Source of the DNA: Saprospiraceae bacterium
GTDB lineage: Bacteria > Bacteroidota > Bacteroidia > Chitinophagales > Saprospiraceae
DNA length: 64,000 bases
Direction of reading: 5' to 3'
NCBI GenBank assembly: GCA_022841745.1
Contig: JALHQW010000030.1
Location: 1 to 64,000 of the forward strand
A program made the position numbers and the translations under genes. Below are positions 17,499-26,441 of this stretch, one piece after another (the stretch's first letter is position 1; each line of letters begins with the position of its first letter). The notes below the pieces were generated by a model. The model did not search any database. It was given only the letters and a program-made list of their open reading frames with translations, and was not told the DNA's origin.

Positions 17499-17966
17499 GG
17501 TGTGATACTGATTTATTGATTGAGTGATGAAATAGCAACCTGTCACCGTGAATCGCCTGTACTTTGTGACCCAAAGCATTGGCCCTCAATGGTTTACAAT
17601 AAAGTGAAATCAATTTGTTTTGTGGAAAAAGCACGGAGCAGTTTTATCGAAAGACCCGAATTAACCAAACGGGGCAAAGAGAATATCAAAAGCGTGGGAA
17701 GGTCGGTTGGTTTTTTTTGCAAAAATAGAAATCTTGCGTTGAAAACTACCTTTTGTCCGAAACAGAGTAACTGCAACTGCCGCTTTTTTAAGATGTTCAT
17801 GGAAGTTATATGCTTACAGCTAAAATCGTGCGAGTTTCACTGGTTTTGACGGGTAATTTGGAATTGGGATTTTCGGGCCGAAAACCCCGCCGCTTCATAA
17901 ACCCCTGTAAATACATTTGTTTAAAAAAGTAACACGTCCGAACACCTTCGTCTGAAATGAAAAATT
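17499..17966. other. Non-coding stretch between divergent genes
   Basis: This stretch upstream of the PKD gene holds no convincing gene. A 109-codon plus-strand frame at 17520-17849 has no recognisable domain and composition unlike its neighbours. It presumably carries the leftward promoter of the PKD gene, which I could not pinpoint. Confidence 0.4.
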
Positions 17967-18099
17967 GTAACTACTTTACAGGGGGTGTTTTTTGGGTAAA
18001 ATTGAGAATTTTTACCAAAAAAAACACCCCAAAACTTGGGAGGAGAGAGAAAAAATGAGATTTTTTCTCTCTCCTCCCACGACCTCCATAAGCAGTCAC
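17967..18099. mobile_element. MITE-2 copy 1 (133 bp, 8-bp target duplication GAAAAATT)
   Basis: The element starts GTAACTACTT and ends AAGCAGTCAC, imperfect inverted ends, and is flanked by GAAAAATT at 17959-17966 and 18100-18107. It is nearly all hairpin: a GGGGTGTTTTTT stem (17982-18030) and an 18-bp perfect stem GGGAGGAGAGAGAAAAAA with a TGAGA loop (18038-18078). GTAA ends and 8-bp duplications are traits of the IS66 family. It is non-coding. Confidence 0.85.
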
Positions 18100-18168
18100 G
18101 AAAAATTGCTGTACAGGTGGATTTTCAGGCTGATAGGTTGCGGCAATCGCAATTTTTTAAAAAAAAGC

Positions 18169-18176
18169 TAACTTTG
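18169..18176 (+). promoter_or_regulatory. Candidate -7 box TAACTTTG
   Basis: It matches the Bacteroidota -7 consensus TAnnTTTG 52 bp before the lipoprotein ATG. No clear -33 TTTG is seen. Confidence 0.4.
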
Positions 18177-18227
18177 CCATCCCTCCTGGTCAAGTTCATC
18201 CATTTCCCAGCATAAAAAACAAACGCC

Positions 18228-19289
18228 ATGAACTCAAAATTCTTCCCGGCGATGGTAATCGCCATCCTGTTCGCTGCTTGTCAGACCACTCCTCCTTGGA
18301 AAGACGATGAGGCCCCCGATGGTGGCATCCAATGGGATTCGATTGATTTCCGCATGGAGCCTTACGTCCAAGGGTTGTTGGCCACGCCCTTCGAATTGTA
18401 CGTCGTCTCTGAAAACTCCTTTGCCCGCCTCAGCACCAACCTCGACGTGGTGGAGCGGCGCCCCTTCCTGCTGCCTTCCAAGTCCAATAGCCTCCCAGCC
18501 ATCTCGGAGAATACGCTGGCCCGCCTCACCACCAATGCCCAAGGCCGTCAGGTGGTGGAGTTCCACCTTGCCCGCAATGCCACGCAGGTTCATAATTTGC
18601 TCGTTGACACCTTGTCCGTGGCTGCTGGCAATTCGCTCGAAATCGAATCGTTCAACACCCCCGTAGGGGCCTTCAGCAGCGACGGCACCTTGTTCCTCAT
18701 GCCCGCAAAGGTGCTGCCCGCCCGCACCTACTCCCTCTACCTGTTCGAGGTACGGCAAAACTTCCAGCACAATGCTTTTGAGGCCATAAAAATGATCAAG
18801 CGCATTGACCTGCCCGACCTCAGCGCCAATGCCGACGGCGTCATCAAGGCCGTTAAGTTCCTCAACGGCAATTTCTACCTAACCTCGCAACAGGGCGCTT
18901 GGCGCGTCACGCCCGTTGGCAACGCCACCAAGGTGCGCCCAGCCTGGAAGGAAGACTGCTTCACCTACCAGGGCGACCTATACATGACCGGCACCTTCGA
19001 GTTCGACCTCGACAAGAGCATTGACAACGGGCTGACATGGGAGCGGGTGAACATCGGTACCGACATGCGCCATGTGGTGGTGGCGGACACCATGCTGTTC
19101 ACACAGGAAGTGCCCGGCAAAATTTTCAGCGTGATGCCCAAGGACTTTAAGAAGGCCAAAGAAATCACCTACCCTTCCGTGGCCAACCCCATTTCATCTG
19201 CGTTTTATGGCCTCGTTTATTTCGAAGACCGCTATATCTTTAGCATGGACAAATGGCTGTTTGCTGCGGAGGAGGTGGCGGTGGATTGA
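18228..19289 (+). CDS. Hypothetical lipoprotein
   Basis: A 353-residue lipoprotein with signal MNSKFFPAMVIAILFAAC and lipobox cysteine at residue 18, followed by a short acidic linker. The mature part has evenly spaced beta-strand-like segments (ENTLARLTTNAQGRQVVEF, NGNFYLTSQQGAWRVTPVG, YQGDLYMTGTFEFDLDKSIDNG) that suggest a beta-propeller, but I recognise no family. It is transcribed alone and ends at a strong bidirectional terminator. Confidence 0.6.
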   Translation: MNSKFFPAMVIAILFAACQTTPPWKDDEAPDGGIQWDSIDFRMEPYVQGLLATPFELYVVSENSFARLSTNLDVVERRPFLLPSKSNSLPAISENTLARLTTNAQGRQVVEFHLARNATQVHNLLVDTLSVAAGNSLEIESFNTPVGAFSSDGTLFLMPAKVLPARTYSLYLFEVRQNFQHNAFEAIKMIKRIDLPDLSANADGVIKAVKFLNGNFYLTSQQGAWRVTPVGNATKVRPAWKEDCFTYQGDLYMTGTFEFDLDKSIDNGLTWERVNIGTDMRHVVVADTMLFTQEVPGKIFSVMPKDFKKAKEITYPSVANPISSAFYGLVYFEDRYIFSMDKWLFAAEEVAVD

Positions 19290-19324
19290 GTTTAAAGAAA
19301 CTTGGGTTAGGCAAATAGCGAATG

Positions 19325-19365
19325 AAAAAGGGTGGTTGGGCCTACTTAGCCCAGCCACCCTTTTT
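19325..19365. terminator. Bidirectional terminator between convergent genes
   Basis: AAAAAGGGTGG and TGGGC pair with GCCCA and CCACCCTTTTT. U-runs follow the stem in both directions, serving the lipoprotein gene and the leftward beta-helix gene. Confidence 0.85.
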
Positions 19366-19384
19366 AACGCTTAAAACTCCTATT

Positions 19385-21748
19385 TCAATTGCGAATCAAA
19401 GGAGTAACGACGACTTGACTGCCATTGGAGGCTGCGAGGTGGTAGATGCCATTGGCGAGGTCGGCCACGTTCAGTTCGTAGCTTAGCTGGCCTGCCGTTT
19501 TCTCCACTTCGTAATAGCGCACCATTTGGCCGAATATATTGGTCAGGCGAAGCTGCACTGTGCCCGTCCACGCAACATCAAGGGTGGCAACTGCTATGTT
19601 GCTCACCACGGGGTTCGGGTTGATGGAAAGCAGGCCGTCGTTGGTCAGCAGCACTTCGTTGTCGCTGCTTACGAACTGGTTTTCGTAGGCCCCCATGTCC
19701 ACCTCATCGAGGCGGGGGTTGCCCAGGATGTCGAATTCGGGGGCACCGGCGTCCACACCAGCATCCACTGCCACTGCGTCGTTATTGAGTTGGTAATCGT
19801 CATCGTTGGGATCCACGAAAATATCACCTGCATCATCCAGTTTTAGGTCTTTCGGATGGGTCATGTATGCTTCGAGGCCCTCGTCGTCAAAAAGGTTGCC
19901 ACCGTTGGAGGTAAGGACAGGGGCACCTTGTTCTATCCCATAATTGGGTAGCCCATCGGCCACGAAAATATTGTTTTGCAGCACCGTATTTAGCTCGGCA
20001 GTAAAAGAGGTGTCCACCCAAGTGCTGATAGAGGCAGCAAATTCCCCGACATTGTAGGCAAACGTGCTGTTCATGATGGTAACGTCCAGCGTGGTGGAAT
20101 CCACGTTGAGGGAGATGGCACCGCCACGGCCCGTCAGTTCGTCGCTGCCGGAAGATGCGATATTGTTGGTGAAGAGGCAACTGGTGATGACCGTGTTCAC
20201 GTTGCTGATGTTGATGGCCCCTGCCTGTTGGGCACCAGTGTTGAAATTGAAGACACAGTTGGTTGCGTTCAAGGTACCATCTTGGTTGGGGCCGTTGTCG
20301 CCCGTCTGGATGGCGCCACCAGTTTCGACGGCCACGTTGCCCTCAAATAGACACCCCTCCAAATTCAGGTGATTGCTGCTGCCTGTGGTGCCCGTAAATA
20401 TAGCGCCACCGCTACCCGTTGTGTTGTTGCCCGTAAAAATGCAGTTGATGGCGTTCACGGTGGTCTGGTCGTTCTGCATGCCCAATGCTCCACCGGAAGC
20501 CGTACCTTCGGCCTTGTTGTTTAGGAATGTGCAATCCTCATAGGTTATAATACCCGCAAAACCGTTGTGCGCTGCCCCACCAAGGCGGGCACAGGCGTTT
20601 TCCTCAAATTGGCAGTTCTTAATCGAAACCGTTCCACCGTAAACGGTGCAGGCACCACCCCATCCGCCTGAATCCCCTTTCTTGAAAATGCAGTTTTCGT
20701 AAAGGATGTTGTCTGCGGCTTCGACATCGTTGCGGATATGGCCGCCAGAGCTTATCGAGGTGTTGGAATCAAATGTAGTATTAAGGATGGAATAGGAGCA
20801 GTTCCTGAACCTGGCAGCACCTCCGATGCCATTGCCACTTGACGAGGTGTAAGTGTTTTGGTTGTTCACAAAGCTACAATTGGAGATGACGAAATTATCC
20901 GCATTGGTAACGTTGGGCAAGCTGTCCGTTAAACAGTACAACGCCCCGGCATAGGGCGCTTTGTTGCCTTCAAAAGTTGAATTGGAAAGTGATAAGTTTT
21001 GGCAGTTGAAGGCCAAAAATGCCCCACCATTGGTCGTGCCGATTTCGTTCAGGTTGCCGGTGAAATCGCAGGAATCCACCTGAACACCATCCACTGTACG
21101 CATGTAAATGGCAGCCTGACCGTAGTTGTTGGAAATATTGCAGTCCCTAATCTTCGTGTCATCAGCGGTGGTGGCAAGGTAGATGCCCGTTCCAGTTGTG
21201 GCGAAGTTGTCCACGACATTGCACGACCTCAAGAAGAGTTGCCCATAGGCAAAAACACCACCACCACTTGTATTGAAAGTAGCACCTGTGCCAGCAGCGT
21301 TGCCACCTGAAATGGTGAAGCCGTCAATCAGGGCCGTATTGCCGGGCGAGATGCCATTGACCACCACCACGTGGGCGGCATTGTCTGCACGGCCAGTAGC
21401 GAAGTCACCCGCCACATCATTTCCGTTCACATCCCCGCTTAGGATGGTAATATTGGTTACAGGGTTGCGCTGTGAAACGCTGCTCTCCGTGCCATTGAAG
21501 CCGCCGTAGAGGAACAAGCCGCTGTCAATAGTGAACGAAGCCGTGCTGGAAGAAAGCCTGTAAGTACCTGCTGCTACCCATACTGCACCCGTACTGGTGT
21601 TGTTCAGTGCAGTTTCCAAACTGGTATAAGCATCGGCCCATGAAGTGCCATTGTTGGCACCTGTAGCATTGTGCTTCACAAACACCTGTGCCGATAAGCC
21701 AAGTGTTGCGGCAAGCACCCAAAAAAGACTGAGGTAAAGTTTTTTCAT
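19385..21748 (-). CDS. Secreted beta-helix adhesin-like protein with T9SS sorting domain
   Basis: A 787-residue protein with signal MKKLYLSLFWVLAATLGLSAQ (an ATG one codon earlier is equally possible). The mature N-terminus (VKHNATGANNGTSWADAYTSLETAL) and the repeated GGAI/GGAL strands with CxF motifs (GGAIFTGTTGS, GGAIQTGDNG, NCVFNFNTGAQQAGAINIS) are typical of the Chlamydia polymorphic-membrane-protein-like parallel beta-helix. The last 75 residues (INPNPVVSNIAVATLDV, LANGIYHLAASNGSQVVVTPLIRN) form a type A T9SS domain. It is probably an adhesin or glycan-binding surface protein; no catalytic motif is seen. Confidence 0.8.
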   Translation of the reverse strand: MKKLYLSLFWVLAATLGLSAQVFVKHNATGANNGTSWADAYTSLETALNNTSTGAVWVAAGTYRLSSSTASFTIDSGLFLYGGFNGTESSVSQRNPVTNITILSGDVNGNDVAGDFATGRADNAAHVVVVNGISPGNTALIDGFTISGGNAAGTGATFNTSGGGVFAYGQLFLRSCNVVDNFATTGTGIYLATTADDTKIRDCNISNNYGQAAIYMRTVDGVQVDSCDFTGNLNEIGTTNGGAFLAFNCQNLSLSNSTFEGNKAPYAGALYCLTDSLPNVTNADNFVISNCSFVNNQNTYTSSSGNGIGGAARFRNCSYSILNTTFDSNTSISSGGHIRNDVEAADNILYENCIFKKGDSGGWGGACTVYGGTVSIKNCQFEENACARLGGAAHNGFAGIITYEDCTFLNNKAEGTASGGALGMQNDQTTVNAINCIFTGNNTTGSGGAIFTGTTGSSNHLNLEGCLFEGNVAVETGGAIQTGDNGPNQDGTLNATNCVFNFNTGAQQAGAINISNVNTVITSCLFTNNIASSGSDELTGRGGAISLNVDSTTLDVTIMNSTFAYNVGEFAASISTWVDTSFTAELNTVLQNNIFVADGLPNYGIEQGAPVLTSNGGNLFDDEGLEAYMTHPKDLKLDDAGDIFVDPNDDDYQLNNDAVAVDAGVDAGAPEFDILGNPRLDEVDMGAYENQFVSSDNEVLLTNDGLLSINPNPVVSNIAVATLDVAWTGTVQLRLTNIFGQMVRYYEVEKTAGQLSYELNVADLANGIYHLAASNGSQVVVTPLIRN

Positions 21749-21923
21749 CATTAGTGTTTTGAACAAGTGAATGTTGTATGTGGAAAATTGCGCGAAAAGG
21801 TAGGGCAAACTATTCATTCGTAATAGCTGCTGGGATACATATTAAGCTACCTCCTTTCGTAAAAAAAACATTAAACCTTGGCCGTTCCAAAAAGTCTTTG
21901 TTGCTTTGAACAAAACAAAGCCA

Positions 21924-24131
21924 ATGAAAAAAACTATCCTCTTCCTCTCGTTCTTCCTTTCTATCTGCTTCGCAAACGCCCAAACCAACGTGCGTGCCTG
22001 GTACGCCAACGGGCAGGTATGGGTGGTGTGGGAAGTCGAGCTGCCATTGCCGCAGACCTACTCCGTTTTTGCGAAGCCTACCGCCTTCACCAATACCGCT
22101 GATGCCACGCCGTTGGGCCGCCTCTTCCGCTTCGAGTACCTGCCGTTTGCGCTGAAGGAACAAGTGGACACCTTGGCCACTTACCGCATCCCCGACGGGC
22201 AGGGCGGCACCTACCAGTTGGCGCAGAACGAGGGCCTTTTTGTGGCGACGCCACACCAAAGCGGCTCACTGTTCCTGGCCGTCGTTGCCGAAGGCGAAAC
22301 GACCGTAACGGCTGGCCAAAACATCACCGCTACTGCCGTGCCCTTCCAGTACGACCCTGCCAACGACCCTGTGGAATGCCACTTGCAGGCCACTTTCTTT
22401 TCACCCTTTGCCTCTAACGTCGTCTGTCAAGCCTATAATATGTGGTGCGATGGCCGCCAAAACCACTGGGAAGGCCGCCCCGATTTCCCCATCATGGCCA
22501 ACGCATTCAAGAACGGGATGCCGGGCTTCTTCCTCGTGAGCATCTCGCCGGACATTGACACCACGCAGGCATTCCCGCTCACGGTCTGGCTGCATGGCGG
22601 GGGCGGCACGGCGAGGCAGTCCCTGGCTGGCAGCAGGCCCGCCGTGAACATAAAACCAGAGCAGGGCATCCTCTTGGCGCACAACGACGATGTGATGGGC
22701 TGGCGTGACACCGTGCCTCCGAACCCCGAGCAGCCCAGTTGGCATTTTGGCTGGCGCAAAAACTGGAACCCCTTCCTGCCCGGCGGCAACCTGCCCACCG
22801 CTACGGATACCGTCATCAACTACACCCAGCGGCGCTACCTTTGGATTGACCAATGGCTGGCCCGTCGTTTCAACGTGGACACTACCCGCATCAACATCAA
22901 CGGCCACAGCATGGGTGGGGCAGGCACCACGGCCATGTCCAAGTGCCACCCCCGGCACTATGCCTCGGCCACTATCTTCAACAACGGCTTCGGCCCGCAT
23001 GAGAACAGCGGCATCAACGCTATTTTCGGTTCTTCGACCGATGATTTCCCCACCAACCTGACCAACCGAAGCGGTGGCACGGTAAGGCTGTCGCAGGTCT
23101 GGAACATCATAGACAACACCTCGCCGGAGCGGGACTGGCCGCCCATGCGGGTCTATCACTCCAAGAACGACGACAACGGAACGATGCGCTGGGACGCCTA
23201 CGTGGTGGAGAACTACCGCAAGGCCGACTCGCTCGGCATGGGCGTGCAGCTTTACTGGAGCGAGCGGGCACACGGCATTGACGATGGCGCCGACTACAAC
23301 GACCACTGGCACAACGGCACCCAGCCCAACCAACAGACGGGGTACGACAATACGGCTTTTGAGGAGGCACATTTCGACAGCGATGATTGGCTACCTGCCT
23401 TTTTTAACCACCGCCTGCAACCCGCTGCTGGAGACCCCGGCGATGGCACCTTGGGCACAGGGCCAAATGGCGTTGGGGATGATTGGGGAACTTGGGGTGG
23501 ATATCACCGTTGGGAGGATGCGAGGATTGAGCAAGGTTGCTGGGGGCCGGGCACGTTCTATGCTACGCTTTACCTTGAAGATGGTGCCCCTTTTGCAAAT
23601 GATAATTGTCCATTGGACTCGTTGATTTCAGATATTTACATTAGAAGATTGCCTTATGACCAAGCAACTTTTTGTGATTTTGGCAACAACCCGCAAGCAG
23701 CGTGGTTTGCCAGTATGAGTTCGCTTGATGACAATTATCATGAGAACTTGAATACAGAATGCATCGGTGACGACCTGATGAAATTCAGTGATGTCAAACT
23801 GTTCAAGAAGGGCATAAGACGGCTTGAGCTATCAATCTGCTTAATCGTCCCCACCACCTCCGTCGGTGCCACGCCCTTCACCGCCGCCCTGCAACCCAAC
23901 CCGGCACAGGGTGCCACTACTCTCTTGTTGTCCCTGCAGAGGCAAAGCGACCTCAATATTCGTATCACCGATACCAGTGGTCGGCAGTTCGCCTCGCAAA
24001 ACGTGGAGGGACAGACGGGCGAGAACCGGGTACCGCTGGAAATCGGCGGGCTGCCCAACGGACTTTACTTTGTGCAAGTGGTGGACGAGCGGGGAAGTGC
24101 GGCTACCTTAAAACTCGTGGTGGGCAACTGA
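21924..24131 (+). CDS. Secreted alpha/beta-hydrolase (esterase-like) with T9SS sorting domain
   Basis: A 735-residue secreted protein; start 21924 gives the signal MKKTILFLSFFLSICFANAQ. The central region holds an alpha/beta-hydrolase core: the oxyanion-type segment VWLHGGGGTARQSL (about 225) and the nucleophile elbow NGHSMGGAGTT (about 327). The region NNGFGPHENSG to YHSKNDDNGTMRWDAY to SERAHGIDDGADYNDHW would supply the remaining acid and histidine. The fold is most like feruloyl/acetyl-xylan esterases of the PHB-depolymerase type. The last 80 residues (LQPNPAQGATTLLL, GLPNGLYFVQVVDE) are a type A T9SS domain. Substrate is unknown. Confidence 0.75.
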   Translation: MKKTILFLSFFLSICFANAQTNVRAWYANGQVWVVWEVELPLPQTYSVFAKPTAFTNTADATPLGRLFRFEYLPFALKEQVDTLATYRIPDGQGGTYQLAQNEGLFVATPHQSGSLFLAVVAEGETTVTAGQNITATAVPFQYDPANDPVECHLQATFFSPFASNVVCQAYNMWCDGRQNHWEGRPDFPIMANAFKNGMPGFFLVSISPDIDTTQAFPLTVWLHGGGGTARQSLAGSRPAVNIKPEQGILLAHNDDVMGWRDTVPPNPEQPSWHFGWRKNWNPFLPGGNLPTATDTVINYTQRRYLWIDQWLARRFNVDTTRININGHSMGGAGTTAMSKCHPRHYASATIFNNGFGPHENSGINAIFGSSTDDFPTNLTNRSGGTVRLSQVWNIIDNTSPERDWPPMRVYHSKNDDNGTMRWDAYVVENYRKADSLGMGVQLYWSERAHGIDDGADYNDHWHNGTQPNQQTGYDNTAFEEAHFDSDDWLPAFFNHRLQPAAGDPGDGTLGTGPNGVGDDWGTWGGYHRWEDARIEQGCWGPGTFYATLYLEDGAPFANDNCPLDSLISDIYIRRLPYDQATFCDFGNNPQAAWFASMSSLDDNYHENLNTECIGDDLMKFSDVKLFKKGIRRLELSICLIVPTTSVGATPFTAALQPNPAQGATTLLLSLQRQSDLNIRITDTSGRQFASQNVEGQTGENRVPLEIGGLPNGLYFVQVVDERGSAATLKLVVGN

Positions 24132-24191
24132 GAAATTGCCCTAATTTTGAGCTTTCGGCTGCGCCAAATTTGCAGCTGAAAGCCCAATTCC

Positions 24192-24315
24192 GTAACTATT
24201 TAAGAGGGTGTGGGAGGAGAGAAAAAATGAAATTTTTTCTCTCCTCCCATGTTTTAGGGTGTTTTTTGTAAAAATTTTCAATTTTTACAAAAAACACCCC
24301 CTGCTAAGTAGTTAC
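24192..24315. mobile_element. MITE-2 copy 2 (124 bp)
   Basis: It starts GTAACTATTTAAGAGG and ends TAAGTAGTTAC. The 16-bp stem GGGAGGAGAGAAAAAA (24212-24248) and a 20-bp perfect stem beginning GGGTGTTTTTTG (24257-24300) are the same two hairpins as copy 1 in reversed order, so the copies are inverted relative to each other. Flanks CCAATTCC and CCATTTCT agree at 6 of 8 positions, an eroded target duplication. It ends 10 bp before the ATG of the acetyltransferase gene. Confidence 0.8.
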
Positions 24316-24324
24316 CCATTTCTT

Positions 24325-24828
24325 ATGCAAATCGTCAACAGCACGGTAGAGGACATTGACCTCATTTTCTGGTTTTACGATGCCGCCATCGAGTACCAAA
24401 AAAAGGTCTTCGACAAGCACTGGAAGGGCTTCGAGCATGACCTCGTTGAGCGGGAAATCAACGAAAACAGGCAATGGAAAATCCTGCTGGACGGGCAAGT
24501 GGCCTGCGTTTTCGCCATCACTTTCAACGACCATAGCATTTGGGGCGAGCATGACCAAGACGACGCCATCTACATCCACCGCATTGTGACGCACCCCGAT
24601 TTCAGGGGGCGCAACCTCGTCCAGCACATCGTCCATTGGGCAAAGGATTATGCCCACGCTATGCGCCGACAATACGTGCGCTTGGACACTTGGGGCGACA
24701 ACGAAAAACTCATCCAACTCTACCAAAATGCGGGCTTCAAGTTTTTGGGCATCATCACGCCCGACTTCCGCAGCTTGCCCAAGCACTATATTGGAATTAC
24801 TTTGAGTTTATTCGAGATTAAACTTTGA
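24325..24828 (+). CDS. GNAT family N-acetyltransferase
   Basis: A 167-residue GNAT acyltransferase. Motif A, the acetyl-CoA pyrophosphate loop, is IVTHPDFRGRNLVQHIV (about 92-108) and motif B is the LYQNAGFKFLGI segment near residue 135. The substrate amine cannot be predicted. Start 24325 is chosen because an upstream ATG at 24208 would translate straight through the MITE-2 hairpins. That MITE separates the gene from any older promoter. It is followed 20 bp later by a DUF1697 gene. Confidence 0.85.
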   Translation: MQIVNSTVEDIDLIFWFYDAAIEYQKKVFDKHWKGFEHDLVEREINENRQWKILLDGQVACVFAITFNDHSIWGEHDQDDAIYIHRIVTHPDFRGRNLVQHIVHWAKDYAHAMRRQYVRLDTWGDNEKLIQLYQNAGFKFLGIITPDFRSLPKHYIGITLSLFEIKL

Positions 24829-24847
24829 ATTTAAAAATCACTATTTC

Positions 24848-25363
24848 ATGAAATATATCGCCTTTTTGCGGGGAATAAATGTCGGCAATATCCGCATTAA
24901 AATGACCGATCTGAAATCGGCTTTTGAAGCAATGGGATGCCAATCGGTTAAAACTTATTTGCAGACAGGGAACGTTGTTTTTGAATCCGATAAAACCATT
25001 GAAGAACTAAAGCCATTGCTGGAAAAAGGGCTAGCAGACCATTTTAAATACGAGGCTTTTGTATTACTGTATGAGTTTCGTGAATTAGCAGCTATAATGG
25101 CCGATTACCCCATGCAACGAGACAATTCAAATCATGCATATATCCTTTTTGTTGGAAACAATACCGCTTTTGAGGAAATAAAAAATAACGCACAAAACCT
25201 CAAGGACGAGACGGATAATATCGCTTATGGCAACCGTGTTATTTATTGGAAAACCCCCATCGGGCAAACCCTTGACACCCCGTTTTCCAAGCTGTTGGCA
25301 AAGCCGAAATACAAAAGCTGCACCACCATGCGCAACTTGAATACTTTGGAAAAGATGGAGTGA
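24848..25363 (+). CDS. DUF1697 family protein
   Basis: A 171-residue cytoplasmic protein of the DUF1697 family, recognised by the N-terminal YIAFLRGINVGN and MTDLKSAFEAMG then VKTYLQTGNVVFES, and the C-terminal YKSCTTMRNLNTLEKM. The family's biochemical role is unknown. It lies 19 bp after the GNAT gene on the same strand, so the two are probably co-transcribed, and it ends two bases from the convergent dipeptidase gene. The DNA is visibly more AT-rich than its neighbours. Confidence 0.88.
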   Translation: MKYIAFLRGINVGNIRIKMTDLKSAFEAMGCQSVKTYLQTGNVVFESDKTIEELKPLLEKGLADHFKYEAFVLLYEFRELAAIMADYPMQRDNSNHAYILFVGNNTAFEEIKNNAQNLKDETDNIAYGNRVIYWKTPIGQTLDTPFSKLLAKPKYKSCTTMRNLNTLEKME

Positions 25364-25365
25364 GT

Positions 25366-26112
25366 TTACTTCCCTTCGCAGTCCCACACCCAGTCCGCCA
25401 ATCCGAACTTCCCCTTGCGGAGCGAATAATGCCACCACTCCGTCGTTGTGTGCTTCATGCCCACGTCGGCCATCGTTTTCAACAGCAGTTGGCGGTTGGC
25501 GAGCACCTGTTTGGGCAGCTTGGTGTAGGCATGGTAGGCCTCCTCACCGAAAAAATCGAAATCGGTGCCCATGTCCAATTCCTTGCCGTCCTTGTCCACG
25601 ATGGTCAGGTCGGCGGCCATGCCCCGGTTGTGCATCGAGCCTTTGCGGGGATCGGCCACGTAGCGGGGGTCGGGAACCTTGTTCCACAGCTTCCATTGAA
25701 TGGGGCGGGGACGGTAGCAGTCGTACATTTTCAGGCCGCCGTAGCCTTGTTTTTGCAGGGCTTTGTGGGCTTTTACAAGTGCTTCCGCAACGGTGGTACG
25801 GTAGAAGCAGCGCCCGCAGTCGTACATTTTTTCCTTCACGAAATTGTTGGAGGTGGCATAACGCAAATCCAGTTTTATGGTCGGGTCGAGGGCGGTGATT
25901 TCCGTCCAGCCGTCGGGGATGGGATTGCGGATTAGGATCCCTTCGGGAATGACAAAATGCGGAATGCGGATTGGGGGGGCGCTGCTTGGATTGGCAGTGT
26001 CAATAGGTTGCACTTCGGCAATGGGTGGCTTTGGCCTTTCTGTTGGGGCTTCGGTGCTTGAGGAGCCGCAGTTGAGCAGCAGGATGAGCAGGCTGAGTGC
26101 GAGGTATTTCAT
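25366..26112 (-). CDS. D-alanyl-D-alanine dipeptidase, VanX/M15D lipoprotein
   Basis: A 248-residue lipoprotein of peptidase family M15D. Start 26112 gives the signal MKYLALSLLILLLNC with lipobox cysteine 15. The catalytic pattern is complete: LDLRYATSNNFV (about 95), YDCYRP (about 145), SMHNRGMAADLT (zinc ligands His and Asp, about 170) and TEWWHY (catalytic Glu and zinc His, about 232). It should hydrolyse D-Ala-D-Ala in the periplasm, for peptidoglycan turnover; no van genes are nearby, so resistance is not implied. Codons for PPIRIPHFVIPEGILIRN contain heptamer-like GGATTGC/GGAATGC units. Confidence 0.85.
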   Translation of the reverse strand: MKYLALSLLILLLNCGSSSTEAPTERPKPPIAEVQPIDTANPSSAPPIRIPHFVIPEGILIRNPIPDGWTEITALDPTIKLDLRYATSNNFVKEKMYDCGRCFYRTTVAEALVKAHKALQKQGYGGLKMYDCYRPRPIQWKLWNKVPDPRYVADPRKGSMHNRGMAADLTIVDKDGKELDMGTDFDFFGEEAYHAYTKLPKQVLANRQLLLKTMADVGMKHTTTEWWHYSLRKGKFGLADWVWDCEGK

Positions 26113-26186
26113 CGGAAGTCTTGTTTTGCGGCCAAGTTCGGTATTTGCCGCATTTCTTCTCCCATTTTTCCGCCGTACTAGTCGCC

Positions 26187-26277
26187 TTGTCATTGCCGTA
26201 GGCAAACTGCGACGTCATGTGTGCCGCCCCGTCGTGACTTCCCGCTTGGCGTTGCGGATTGCCTGCGGCAACGACAA
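26187..26277. repeat. Inverted-repeat element R3, copy 1 (about 91 bp)
   Basis: Ends TTGTCATTGCCGTAGGCAA and, inverted, TTGTCGTTGCCGCAGGCAA, followed inwards by CTGCGACGTCATG-type sequence. A related element lies at 32377-32456. It resembles the widespread GTCATTGCGA-type palindromic repeats of bacterial genomes. It sits between the dipeptidase and TraB genes and encodes nothing; the rest of this 330-bp gap holds only the candidate promoter at 26412. Confidence 0.7.
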
Positions 26278-26411
26278 AAGCGATATGGCCATGACAACCG
26301 TTTTCATAAAATAAATGTTAAACCTTGCGTTTAATGCGTCGGCGGGCGTGTCCTTGCGGCATCAAACCGTCGTAAGTTCGGCTGTGCCCAACACGGGCGG
26401 CCAATTTGACC

Positions 26412-26419
26412 TACATTTG
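26412..26419 (+). promoter_or_regulatory. Candidate -7 box TACATTTG
   Basis: It matches TAnnTTTG and lies 23 bp before the TraB/GumN ATG at 26442. No -33 match. Confidence 0.4.
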
Positions 26420-26441
26420 TTCCAAAATCTTTTTCAAAAAA

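Noticed and set aside
17520-17849. 109-codon frame upstream of the PKD gene
   Set aside because: No domain, no homologue I recognise, and it occupies the expected promoter region of the divergent gene.
22401-23372. 323-codon frame antisense to the esterase-like gene
   Set aside because: Shadow of the sense gene with its signal peptide, GHSMGG motif and sorting domain.
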